The translations under genes were made by a program, and so were the position numbers. Positions 53,179-61,526 of a DNA stretch of 64,000 bases are shown here, piece after piece. Within the stretch, counting starts at the first letter, position 1; each line of letters opens with the position of its first letter. The stretch comes from Facklamia lactis (GTDB lineage Bacteria > Bacillota > Bacilli > Lactobacillales > Aerococcaceae): NCBI RefSeq assembly GCF_015863205.1, contig NZ_JACBXQ010000005.1, positions 124,001 through 188,000 of the forward strand, in the 5' to 3' direction. The notes under the pieces were generated by a model that saw nothing but the letters and a program-made list of their open reading frames with translations, searched no databases and had not been told where the DNA came from.

Positions 53179-53751
53179 ATCAACAAAAAAGCTTTAATTG
53201 AAGAGGCTGCTCATCATACCTTCAAAGAGCTAGGCTACAAAAAAACAAATATCTCTAAAATTACTGAAAGAGCCGGAATTGCAACGGGTTCTTTCTATAA
53301 ATATTATGATTCTAAAGAAGATATCTTCTTACAAGTCTATATACAAGAAAATAATCAACTGCGTGAACGGATCAAATCACAAATTGATTGGCAAGGAGAT
53401 CCCATTACAATTATCCAAGCTCTCTTTCGTCTCTCTCATTTGGAACAAGTAGATAATAAAATCATGGCTGAGTGGAATAATGAGGCCATCAACCACCTGA
53501 TGAAAGATTATTACAATTCAGATCAGGGAAGAAAAGAATACCCCTTTCATCACTTTTTATTTGAAACCTTTCAAACAAAATTAGTTGAATTAGGCTATTC
53601 AGACTCCGAAATTAAAAAATTAATTCAAGTTTACGAATTATTATATGCACTCGATACCAAGATAGATAAATCAAATCTTCCGCATTTTAATGAAAGTTTA
53701 CAAGTTTTAGTGGAATACTTTATCAGAGGAATTGTCAATCAAAAGAAATAG
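53179..53751 (+). CDS. TetR-family regulator with probable ATC start
   Basis: 190 residues: complete TetR helix-turn-helix at the N-terminus (NISKITERAGIATGSFYKYY) and a C-terminal ligand domain. AAAGGAGG (53164-53171) is followed after seven bases by ATC AAC AAA AAA; no ATG, GTG or TTG lies near enough to keep the DNA-binding domain, and the first in-frame ATG (53464) would remove it. So either ATC is used, or a start mutation has silenced the gene. Divergent from the methyltransferase gene, which it may control. Confidence 0.75.
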   Translation: MNKKALIEEAAHHTFKELGYKKTNISKITERAGIATGSFYKYYDSKEDIFLQVYIQENNQLRERIKSQIDWQGDPITIIQALFRLSHLEQVDNKIMAEWNNEAINHLMKDYYNSDQGRKEYPFHHFLFETFQTKLVELGYSDSEIKKLIQVYELLYALDTKIDKSNLPHFNESLQVLVEYFIRGIVNQKK

Positions 53752-53796
53752 ACAATCGCTACTCATTCAAACAATAGCAAATTATCTCTTCAACTA

Positions 53797-53832
53797 AAAA
53801 AAGGATCCAACTATCAAGCTGGATCCCTTTTC
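53797..53832. terminator. Bidirectional terminator
   Basis: AAAGGATCCA and its complement around a ten-base loop, flanked by A and T runs. Confidence 0.85.
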
Positions 53833-53846
53833 TATTGATTTTTATC

Positions 53847-54746
53847 TTACTCTTCAACTGTTGTTTCTTCTTCACTTGAATTTTCTTCCGAAACAGCTGA
53901 GTCCTCTTCTGAAGCAGTCGAGTTCTCTTGATCCCCCTCTACTTCAAAAGCTGGTTTTAAATGACCTTCTGCAGCTAATTTATCTAGAAAATCATAAACT
54001 TCTTGAGAAGCAAAGGCTTTTTGTAAGGCTTTGCTAGCCTCACTGTCAAGATTCGCTTCACGAATCACCAAAGTAATCGCAAAAGTATCTTCCTCATCCT
54101 CTTCTAAAATTAGAGCATCTTCAGGCGTTAAATCAATCGAAGCAATGTAAGTTGGATAGTTAAACACTAATTCTACACCATCTTCATAAGCACCTGTTAA
54201 GTTTAATAAATCAATATGAGTAAATTCTAAATTTTTAGGATTTTCAGTAATATCATCCACTGTTGGGAAGAGACCTGCTTCTTCATCCAGCTTCAATAAA
54301 TCATGTTGAGCTAACACAAATAAAGCACGCGCCTCATTCGTTGGATCAGATGGAATCGCCACTTCTGCTCCCTCTTCTATTTCTTCAACTGATTGATAAA
54401 CAGGCGAATAAAAACCAACAATCGCATTATAAACGGGCTGAATCGCTGTTAAATCGCCCTCTCTTTCCTCATTAAACATTTCCATAAAAGGACGATGCTG
54501 AGCAAAACTACCAAAGGCTTCATCATTAAGAACCGCCTCGTTATATTGAATATTATCTGAAACTTCCACTAATTCAATTGAATAAGGTTCTTCAATCACT
54601 TCTGCTGCAATTTCCACAATATCAGTCATTGGTGGCATATGTGAAGCAATCTTTAAGACCTTATCATCCTCTTGAGCCCCTACAAGTGTAGTTGTAGAAG
54701 CAAAGAAACCGATTGCTAATAAAGCTGTTGCTAATTTTTTAAACAT
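53847..54746 (-). CDS. metQ: MetQ/NlpA-type substrate-binding protein without lipobox
   Basis: 299 residues of the NlpA family (VLKIASHMPPMTDIVEI, QHRPFMEMFN, PSDPTNEARAL), binding methionine or a related compound. The signal peptide ends LVGAQEDD, where LxGC would be expected, so it should be cleaved by signal peptidase I or stay membrane-anchored. The last 30 residues are an acidic Ser/Glu tail (EENSSEEETTVEE) not usual in MetQ. Last gene of the ATPase-permease-SBP operon, 15 bases after the permease. Confidence 0.8.
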   Translation of the reverse strand: MFKKLATALLAIGFFASTTTLVGAQEDDKVLKIASHMPPMTDIVEIAAEVIEEPYSIELVEVSDNIQYNEAVLNDEAFGSFAQHRPFMEMFNEEREGDLTAIQPVYNAIVGFYSPVYQSVEEIEEGAEVAIPSDPTNEARALFVLAQHDLLKLDEEAGLFPTVDDITENPKNLEFTHIDLLNLTGAYEDGVELVFNYPTYIASIDLTPEDALILEEDEEDTFAITLVIREANLDSEASKALQKAFASQEVYDFLDKLAAEGHLKPAFEVEGDQENSTASEEDSAVSEENSSEEETTVEE

Positions 54747-54761
54747 ATAAATCCTCCTTGA

Positions 54762-55454
54762 TTATCTTTTGTCTATGAGACGGGCCAACTTAAAACCTAA
54801 CCATTGTAAAACCTGAACCATTATAATTATAACGACAACCGCAACATACATGATATCCGTTTCATAGCGTTGATAGCCATAACGGATTGCGAAGTCGCCA
54901 ATCCCACCACCTCCTGTCACTCCCATAATAGTAGAGTAAGAGAGAAAGCTCACAAAGGCTGTTGTGAAACCAATGACCAATGAAGATCGAGCTTCTACAT
55001 AAAGAAACTTTACAACTAATTCCCATTGACTCGCCCCCATCGATTCCGCTAACTCACTGACTCCTTTTGGAATATCGTGAAGAGATTGTTCTACAAAGCG
55101 CGCATACAATGCAATGGCTATTAACATCATTGGAAAAGAGGCGGCCACTGGATCGCCTGTTGCACGGCCATAGAACTGCCTAATAATCGGTTGCATCGCT
55201 ACCACCAATAAAAGAAAGGGGAACGATCGAATAATATTCACAAATAAATTCAAAATCTGATGTATCACCCTAGCCCAAACACTCTCGCTTAAGCTTTGAC
55301 TTGGACTGGTTAAGAATAGAGTCGTCCCTAAAGGTAACCCCAATAAAAGAGCTGCTACCGTGGCTAGCCCCATCATGATTGTCGTTTCTTGTAAACTTTC
55401 TAATAACTTAGGACTATACTCGATCAAGCGCTCGAGAAATTGTTGATCAATCAT
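54762..55454 (-). CDS. metI: MetI-type ABC transporter permease
   Basis: 230 residues, five helices, with the EAA loop (LAESMGASQWELVVKFLY) and the family end GVTGGGGIGDFAIRYGYQRY seen in MetI. Overlaps the ATPase gene by eight bases. Confidence 0.88.
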   Translation of the reverse strand: MIDQQFLERLIEYSPKLLESLQETTIMMGLATVAALLLGLPLGTTLFLTSPSQSLSESVWARVIHQILNLFVNIIRSFPFLLLVVAMQPIIRQFYGRATGDPVAASFPMMLIAIALYARFVEQSLHDIPKGVSELAESMGASQWELVVKFLYVEARSSLVIGFTTAFVSFLSYSTIMGVTGGGGIGDFAIRYGYQRYETDIMYVAVVVIIIMVQVLQWLGFKLARLIDKR

Positions 55455-56184
55455 TTCTCAACACCTCCAAGACACTCTCGTAATAAGAATTAGGATAGTC
55501 TTCTGAATGAAGAACATGGTTTTCGACAATATCAATCAGCTGTCCTTGATCGACCACCGCTACTCGATGACACAATCTACGAATTAGATCAAGCTCATGT
55601 GTTACTAACACAATCGTCATTTCCAATTCATGATGAGCTCTTTGTAATAATTGAATAATTTCTGAAGTCCTCATCACATCCAATGCCGATGTGGGTTCAT
55701 CGCAAAGCAGAACCTTGGGCTTAGTAATCAAAGCTCGTGCTATCCCTACACGTTGCTTTTGTCCCCCTGATAACTGGCTAGGGTAGTGGGATTTATGCGC
55801 TTTCAAATCCACAAAATCTAAAACCTCATCTAAATCCATTGTGTCTCGATAATCATGAAGTTCCAAAGGAAGTAAAATATTATCCGCGACCGTCTTATTA
55901 TTCAATAGATTAAAATGTTGAAAGATCATCGACATTGATTTTCGCTGCAAATTTAATTGTTGCCTGCTTAAGCCCAGTAAATCGACTCCATCAACGAGGA
56001 CTTGGCCTTCATCTGGTTTCTCTAATAAATTAATAAATCTTAATAAAGTTGATTTACCGGCACCACTCTCACCTACAATGCCAAAAATCTCATTATTTTC
56101 AATATTTAAATTTATTTCCTTGACTGCTTCCACCTTTTCATGATTGGATAAATAAGATTTACTCACGTTTATCAATTCAATCAA
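55447..56184 (-). CDS. metN: MetN-type ABC transporter ATPase lacking the NIL domain
   Basis: 245 residues: Walker A GESGAGKST (38-46), Q-loop FQHFNLLNNKTV, signature LSGGQKQRVGIARAL, Walker B VLLCDEPTSALD, switch His in LVTHELDL. Usual MetN is about 340 residues with a C-terminal methionine-sensing NIL domain for feedback inhibition; that domain is missing here with no sign of truncation. Operon head; promoter in the upstream stretch. Confidence 0.85.
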   Translation of the reverse strand: MIELINVSKSYLSNHEKVEAVKEINLNIENNEIFGIVGESGAGKSTLLRFINLLEKPDEGQVLVDGVDLLGLSRQQLNLQRKSMSMIFQHFNLLNNKTVADNILLPLELHDYRDTMDLDEVLDFVDLKAHKSHYPSQLSGGQKQRVGIARALITKPKVLLCDEPTSALDVMRTSEIIQLLQRAHHELEMTIVLVTHELDLIRRLCHRVAVVDQGQLIDIVENHVLHSEDYPNSYYESVLEVLRND

Positions 56185-56545
56185 TCATCCTCACCCCTTT
56201 ACGCAACAGTCAAACACACCAATAAATCATAACATAGTCAATTATATTTCACAATATTGTAATCTCTATAAATAACTTTAAATAAAGGATTACTAACAAA
56301 TAATGCTAGCTCTTTTATCAAACTTTTCATCAACAAAAAGTTATGTTTGCCTAACACTTCTACAAATGCTCCCCCTCCTTCTTCCCCAACTCTCCCAAAC
56401 AACACTCAGGTCCAAATCGTTGGTTAAAATAACTGATCAATATATCGTTTTGAACTTTAAAATCACTTATTAAAGTTGCCTTAACAAAACACAAAATGGT
56501 TAGCCACTAAATGTGTAGGGCTAACCATTAAAAGAATAATTAATT
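56185..56545. other. Intergenic stretch: metN promoter and phosphatase terminator
   Basis: No gene seen. Minus-strand promoter TTGTGA (56254-56249), 17 bases, TATGAT (56231-56226), with an ACAATATTGT dyad at the -35. A terminator for the downstream minus-strand phosphatase gene lies at 56496-56529 (TGGTTAGCC and complement). I find no S-box or T-box for methionine. Confidence 0.55.
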
Positions 56546-57115
56546 TTATCTAAAAAACAACAGCCTTTCAAGTGATCGTAGTTCGGTACCTTCTATTTCA
56601 AGCAAATAAACATCTGGCATTGTCATCATTTTGAACTCATCATATGCAAACCCCCCCTCAGTGTAATGATTCAGCAAGACGCTCAAAGCTGTCCCATGTC
56701 CTCCAATCATGATGCTAGATGAATTCGAATGAAGGATTTTCTCAAATGCGGGAACCACTCTTTCTCGAACCTCATGTAAAGACTCACCTGTCGTTAGTTT
56801 ATAATGAGGATCTTGCCATTGTTTCCAAGCAAACTGATCAAAATCATTGACCCATTCTCCAACAGATCGTTCACATAAATCTTCTATTCGGATAATGGGC
56901 AGTCCCAAATCTTTAGCAGTAGGTTCCAATGTTTGAACCACACGTCGATAGGGACTGGCATAGATTGCTGTTATTCCTTTTCCTCTAAAGTATTGAACTA
57001 AATCTCTGGCGAGATCATGACCTTCTTTTGTTAGAGGGGCTTCTTCGTTTTTCACTTCAAAATCACGAATTGAATGTCGAACTAGATAGATTTTTCTCAA
57101 ATTATCATCCCTCAT
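56546..57115 (-). CDS. Histidine phosphatase family protein
   Basis: 189 residues of the phosphoglycerate-mutase-like superfamily: phospho-His motif LVRHSIRD (the usual RHG is RHS here), YASPYRRVVQT, the acid residue region CERSVGEW, and GGHGTALS with the second His. ATG 57115 chosen; the extra upstream codon is TTG. Overlaps the acetyltransferase by 11 bases. Substrate unknown. Confidence 0.85.
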   Translation of the reverse strand: MRDDNLRKIYLVRHSIRDFEVKNEEAPLTKEGHDLARDLVQYFRGKGITAIYASPYRRVVQTLEPTAKDLGLPIIRIEDLCERSVGEWVNDFDQFAWKQWQDPHYKLTTGESLHEVRERVVPAFEKILHSNSSSIMIGGHGTALSVLLNHYTEGGFAYDEFKMMTMPDVYLLEIEGTELRSLERLLFFR

Positions 57116-57578
57116 TCCCAACCTTAAGATACCACGCTTGTTGTTCTCCTGATCGCCCCATTAAACGGCGACCGCTATCGATAAAATTTAAAGACCGGTA
57201 AAGCTGCTTTCCCACTTCATTCTCAGTCTCCACAGCCAATACAATTTCAATAATTTCAGGTTTTTTCTGTTGGATATAATCAATAAAAAAATTCATGAGT
57301 TGACGACTATAGCCATTTCCTCGTTGCTTTTCATCAACAGATAAACCTCGAATCAAGACAGTATTCTGTTGATCTGTATAGACCAAACGATTTTGACTAA
57401 AATCTAAAATCCCAAATGCAACCATTCCCTTTTCATTTAAACCAATAAAAATTTCAATATTTGCTTTATTTTTATATCTTTCTAGTAGAACGCTTGGATG
57501 ACTGGCAAAAGTATCATCCTCAAACTGATAAGCCTTAAACTGTTCATTATATTTTTTGTCATATTTTACAATTTGCAT
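57105..57578 (-). CDS. GNAT-family N-acetyltransferase
   Basis: 157 residues with the GNAT acetyl-CoA loop region VDEKQRGNGYSRQLMNFF and the following strand IIEIVLAVETENEVGKQLYR. Acceptor unknown. Co-transcribed with the phosphatase. Confidence 0.85.
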   Translation of the reverse strand: MQIVKYDKKYNEQFKAYQFEDDTFASHPSVLLERYKNKANIEIFIGLNEKGMVAFGILDFSQNRLVYTDQQNTVLIRGLSVDEKQRGNGYSRQLMNFFIDYIQQKKPEIIEIVLAVETENEVGKQLYRSLNFIDSGRRLMGRSGEQQAWYLKVGNEG

Positions 57579-57598
57579 TCAATCACCTTTTCTAAAAG

Positions 57599-58108
57599 CT
57601 AAAATATCATATACATTGGCACCGATTGTTGATAAGCAACATATTTTTGACCATAGTTCGCTAGACACCACTTCTCTTCCGAGAGAATAATAAAATGACT
57701 GACTATGATAAAGAAGAACACAAATAAACCGTAGCCCATCGAGGAAGTCATAATGGCAATCGAAGCATAGATTAAATAATAAGAAAGATACATAGGATGA
57801 CGGCTCAGCGAATAGATCCCCTGGGTCACTAAACCAGGACCAAAATCATGAATTGCTCTAAATAATCCCGCCATTCCAAATCCCATGACGATAATACCCA
57901 AAAGTTTAAATTCAATTTTTAAAAGGAAAGGGTAGGCAAGGAGGATAGCTTGAAGTAATTGATATAACCAATATATCATCTTTTCATTGCTTCCTTCCAT
58001 CGGAGCAAAACGCTGAATCGCTAGAAAAGACGGACGATTCACCACTAAAATAACTAAGAAACGAAACAACACCACTAATACACTCAACATACCAGCGTTC
58101 ATTATCAA
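57599..58108 (-). CDS. Isoprenylcysteine-methyltransferase-like membrane protein
   Basis: 169 residues with four or five helices and the ICMT/PEMT signature GIYSLSRHPMYLSYYL followed by SEEKWCLANYGQKYVAYQQ, binding SAM at the membrane. Bacterial members methylate unknown lipophilic acceptors. About 20 bases upstream of the acetyltransferase, so probably one transcript. Confidence 0.82.
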   Translation of the reverse strand: MIMNAGMLSVLVVLFRFLVILVVNRPSFLAIQRFAPMEGSNEKMIYWLYQLLQAILLAYPFLLKIEFKLLGIIVMGFGMAGLFRAIHDFGPGLVTQGIYSLSRHPMYLSYYLIYASIAIMTSSMGYGLFVFFFIIVSHFIILSEEKWCLANYGQKYVAYQQSVPMYMIF

Positions 58109-58316
58109 GCCCCTTGCTTTATTGATATTTTATTTGAAGTCCCCATAAAATTTAATTGTCTCATACACTTTCATTGGTCACTTTAACATCCTCCTATCTT
58201 TATTTTACTCATTGTCCGAACAATATAAAACTATTTCCTCACTAACACTAAAGCTTCTTTAATGAGAAAAGCCTATTTATTTAAATCATTAATCCCTATC
58301 TTCCCCAAAATTTAAC

Positions 58317-58346
58317 TTGACTTTATTAATAGTAATAATTACTATT
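58317..58346 (+). promoter_or_regulatory. Zur-like operator over the zinc-uptake promoter
   Basis: TTGACT (58317-58322), 17 bases, TACTAT (58340-58345). The perfect 9-1-9 dyad AATAGTAATAATTACTATT (58328-58346) covers spacer and -10 and contains the GTAATNATTAC core of Bacillus Zur boxes. Confidence 0.75.
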
Positions 58347-58382
58347 GTATAAAATGAAATATGATTTTTAGGAGGAACCTAC

Positions 58383-59330
58383 TTGAACAAACGTTTTTTA
58401 TCGCTCTTTTTATTATTATGTAGTCTCACCGTCTTTTTTAGCCGATCTCCTTTTGGCAGCAGGATACACGCACAAGATAGTTCGTCTAAACCTTTAGAAA
58501 TTGTCACCAGCTTCTATCCTATGTATGCCATCACTAAGCAGATTGTGGGAAAGACTCATGACGTAAAAGTAATCAACTCTAGCAAAGGAATCCATGGTTT
58601 TGAACCTTCAGCAAATGATATTGCAGCTATCTATAATGCCGATATTTTTATCTATCATTCCAATACCCTCGAATCTTGGACCCAAAATATTAAAGCCAAT
58701 ATGGGAGACTCAAAAGTCGTAATGGTAGAAGCCTCCCGAGGCATGGATTTATTAAAAGTTCAAGGCTTGGAAGAAATAGATGAGATCGAAGGAATGAATA
58801 CTCAAGCACTTTATGACCCGCATTCATGGCTAGATCCAATTGAAGCTGGACTCGAAGCGCAATTAATTGCCGACCAATTATCAAAAATTGATCCCGATAA
58901 TCAAGCTACATATCAAGATAATGCTGAAAAATTCAATGAAGAAGCGCAATTGCTTGTCGATAAATATCAAGATAAATTCTCACAACTTACGACTCGCACT
59001 TTTATCACTCAACATACCGCATTCTCCTATTTAGCTAACCGCTTTAATCTTACTCAACTGGGAATTGCAGGCGTAAGTTCTGATATTGAACCCTCTTCAA
59101 AAAAAATAGTAGAAGTCCAAGAATTTGTCAAAGATCACAATGTTAACACTATTTATGTCGAACCGACTGTTTCTGATAAATCTGCTCGCGTTATTTCAGA
59201 AGCAACTGGCACAACAGTCGTTGAACTCAGTCCATTAGAAACAGATCCTCAGAATCAATTATCTTTTCTTGAAAACTTAGAACAAGTCATAGAAACACTT
59301 TATTCCACAATAGAAGGAGATCTATCATGA
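58383..59330 (+). CDS. Zinc-type ABC substrate-binding protein (ZnuA/AdcA-II-like), TTG start, no lipobox
   Basis: 315 residues of the cluster A-I metal-binding family: VTSFYPMYAITKQIVG, metal ligand His in GIHGFEPS, His in DPHSWLDP, His in TQHTAFSYL and an acidic ligand in VEPTVSDKS. The His-rich loop is lacking, as in AdcAII-type proteins. TTG start after AGGAGG. The signal peptide ends HAQDSSS without Cys. It overlaps the Pht gene by four bases; ABC permease and ATPase genes are not nearby. Confidence 0.88.
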   Translation: MNKRFLSLFLLLCSLTVFFSRSPFGSRIHAQDSSSKPLEIVTSFYPMYAITKQIVGKTHDVKVINSSKGIHGFEPSANDIAAIYNADIFIYHSNTLESWTQNIKANMGDSKVVMVEASRGMDLLKVQGLEEIDEIEGMNTQALYDPHSWLDPIEAGLEAQLIADQLSKIDPDNQATYQDNAEKFNEEAQLLVDKYQDKFSQLTTRTFITQHTAFSYLANRFNLTQLGIAGVSSDIEPSSKKIVEVQEFVKDHNVNTIYVEPTVSDKSARVISEATGTTVVELSPLETDPQNQLSFLENLEQVIETLYSTIEGDLS

Positions 59331-60199
59331 TAAGATATAAAAATACTCATAAAATTCTATCCCTTTTCTTTTGTACTCTTATATATATATTCATTCCAGC
59401 CTATGTTCGAGCTGAAGAAGATCACAGTATGAATGAAGTCTCTCTTAGCAGTTCAGAATCAAAGCAAGCAGATAAAGATGAAACAAACCTTCAAATTGAA
59501 AAACGTAATCAAGAAGCAGTCAGTCTTGATGAGGGAATTGCTGCCGACCAAATCATCGTAAAAATCAATGAAGAAGGTTATGTTACGTCACATGGCGACC
59601 ATTTCCATTCTTATTCAGGTCACGTCCCTACTGACTCCATCTTTATGGAACAACTATTAGTCTCTGATAACTATACACTGAAAGAAGATGATAAAGTTTC
59701 TAAAATTGATGGAGGATGGATTGTCAAAGTAGACAATGAATTTCGTGTTTTTCTAAACAATCCCGAACAAGCCTCCAACATCCGAAGCAGTGAAAATTTA
59801 ATGTTACAATCTTATGACGTTAATCCTAGCGATGCTCAAGCGATGATCGCTCTTAAACATGATTTACAATCTTCAGAGGATGCTCGTTTCATTGCCTCAG
59901 TTGAACAAAGTTATTCATCCATAACAACACAACAAGATAGAGAATTTATTATTGTTTATATAACTGCGAAAGAGTTTCTAGCCTATAATGGAGAAAATTT
60001 CTACCTCTTCTTAGAGAAGATACCAGAAACAGGAATCTTCAGCGACCACTTGCTAGTCCCTCAAGAATACTCTCTTAACAAAAAAGACATCCAACAGTCT
60101 ATTAACGGTGGAGCTATAGTAAAGATAAACGAACAAAACCTCATTTATTTATCTGACCCATCACATAAAGAAAATATTCGTCAACTAAAAAAACAATAA
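59327..60199 (+). CDS. Streptococcal histidine-triad (Pht) family protein
   Basis: 290 residues, exported (cleavage near residue 29). One canonical Pht unit: YVTSHGDHFHSYSGHVP with zinc motif HxxHxH at 89-94, then DGGWIVKVDNEFRVFLNN and NIR. A second unit (about 205-285) keeps the frame of the repeat (LLVPQEYSLNKKDIQQSINGG, then NIR) but its triad position reads AYNGENFYLF with no His. Pht proteins trap zinc for the AdcAII binding protein, which is the gene just upstream. Confidence 0.85.
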   Translation: MIRYKNTHKILSLFFCTLIYIFIPAYVRAEEDHSMNEVSLSSSESKQADKDETNLQIEKRNQEAVSLDEGIAADQIIVKINEEGYVTSHGDHFHSYSGHVPTDSIFMEQLLVSDNYTLKEDDKVSKIDGGWIVKVDNEFRVFLNNPEQASNIRSSENLMLQSYDVNPSDAQAMIALKHDLQSSEDARFIASVEQSYSSITTQQDREFIIVYITAKEFLAYNGENFYLFLEKIPETGIFSDHLLVPQEYSLNKKDIQQSINGGAIVKINEQNLIYLSDPSHKENIRQLKKQ

Positions 60200-60203
60200 A
60201 AAC

Positions 60204-60243
60204 AAAAATCTCCAGCTACTAAAAGCAGGCTGGAGATTTTTAT
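60204..60243 (+). terminator. Terminator of the zinc operon
   Basis: AAAAATCTCCAGC and its complement around a 12-base loop, then T-run. Confidence 0.9.
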
Positions 60244-60300
60244 TGAAAGGCTATTTATAAAAGCGGTAAAACTTATATTGTCATTCTTACTTTTCCCCAA

Positions 60301-61305
60301 TTACTGAGGATATTTTTCTTTAAAATCTTTAATTATTTTTGCATTATTCGTTATATGAAGTTGTAACCCTCTTGGATCAACAGTGATCCCTATCAATTTA
60401 CCAGGATATTCAATATAGTAGGAAACACGATCTACACCAGGTTGCTGAATTTTTTGTTGAATTGTATTATACAGTTCCTGACGATCTTGGTAATTAATAA
60501 ACGTTAAAATATCTTGAATATCCAATAACCCTAAGCGATGATAATGAAGATACATACTATTATCGGATTCATATTCGTATATTTCTAAATGCTTGGATAA
60601 TTCATAATGAATGGCCGTCCCATATTCAGTCTGCTTGCTTTCTATTATCGGATTTGATTCTAAAATATAAGCAAAAGTTCCAGCTGTCTCGCTCGGTGAA
60701 TCCCAATAAATGTAATCAAGATTCAGTTTTTGATTTTTTTGTTTCGTTACTTCTTGATGGCTCGCGTCAGTATCCGACAATGAATCATAACCCATCATTT
60801 CCAACAAGTGATCAAATTCATCTGTCAGCTCTTGGTTATTTTCTACGTCTGACCCCATTAATAGGATAATAGGTGTTTTGTCTGGACTCGCAATAATCAT
60901 CTTCACTTCTTGAGAAAGGCCTTCATTCTCATCAACATATTGATAAAAATACGCCTCCCAATCCTCATCTTTATTCGCCAAAGGGCCCTCTCGCTCAATC
61001 TTGACACCCCAATCCTCTAATTCTAACTTGGATTGATCCACAATCTCCTCAACACTAGCTTGTTGAGTGTCCATATAATAACTAGGACTCGTTATAATCA
61101 GAAACAAATCTTGATACGCATACTCTTTCAAATCCTGCTGATTCTTCTTTTCTTTCCAATAATTAGGAAGTTCAATTTCAAGTTTACCAAATTCAACAAC
61201 ATCCCCTTGGTCTACTGCTTCTACTGATACATGTCCTAAACCGTTCAAGCTAATCATCCACCAACAGCCGAGAAACAACAGAAGACAGCTGATACTCTTT
61301 CTCAT
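60301..61305 (-). CDS. Secreted protein of unknown function
   Basis: 334 residues with a signal peptide (hydrophobic core to about residue 28) and no membrane segment after it. The N-terminal half resembles the general PsbP/LpqN-like surface-protein pattern (FGKLEIELPNYWKE, VKMIIASPDKTPIILLMG), and the C-terminal half is probably a second alpha/beta domain. I cannot assign a family. A Fur/Zur-like dyad lies about 75 bases upstream, which together with the neighbouring zinc operon hints at metal control. Confidence 0.65.
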   Translation of the reverse strand: MRKSISCLLLFLGCWWMISLNGLGHVSVEAVDQGDVVEFGKLEIELPNYWKEKKNQQDLKEYAYQDLFLIITSPSYYMDTQQASVEEIVDQSKLELEDWGVKIEREGPLANKDEDWEAYFYQYVDENEGLSQEVKMIIASPDKTPIILLMGSDVENNQELTDEFDHLLEMMGYDSLSDTDASHQEVTKQKNQKLNLDYIYWDSPSETAGTFAYILESNPIIESKQTEYGTAIHYELSKHLEIYEYESDNSMYLHYHRLGLLDIQDILTFINYQDRQELYNTIQQKIQQPGVDRVSYYIEYPGKLIGITVDPRGLQLHITNNAKIIKDFKEKYPQ

Positions 61306-61378
61306 TGGTTTTTCCTCATTTCTCTACATAATAGACGCTCGACCACCCAACCATACTATAGCAAAAGTTTTAATTAAT

Positions 61379-61396
61379 TGATAATGATCATTATTA
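61379..61396. promoter_or_regulatory. Fur-family-like dyad upstream of the secreted protein
   Basis: TGATAATGATCATTATTA contains the perfect 14-base dyad ATAATGATCATTAT and resembles half sites of Fur boxes. Confidence 0.45.
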
Positions 61397-61474
61397 GGAA
61401 GACTTTAACTATCTCTTAAAGGCACATAGTGGTTGAAGAACCCCCCACATATTGTGAGAGCATCGAAATAAAAA

Positions 61475-61512
61475 TAAACCTCCCAAAAGATCAAAAAAAT
61501 TTTGGGAGATTT
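61475..61512 (-). terminator. mgl operon terminator
   Basis: TCTCCCAAAA pairs with TTTTGGGAGG; TTTATTTTTATT follows on the minus strand. Confidence 0.8.
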
Positions 61513-61526
61513 TAAATGTAAACAGA

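Noticed and set aside
56185-56545. SAM riboswitch or T-box before metN
   Set aside because: No conserved S-box helices or T-box sequence was seen.
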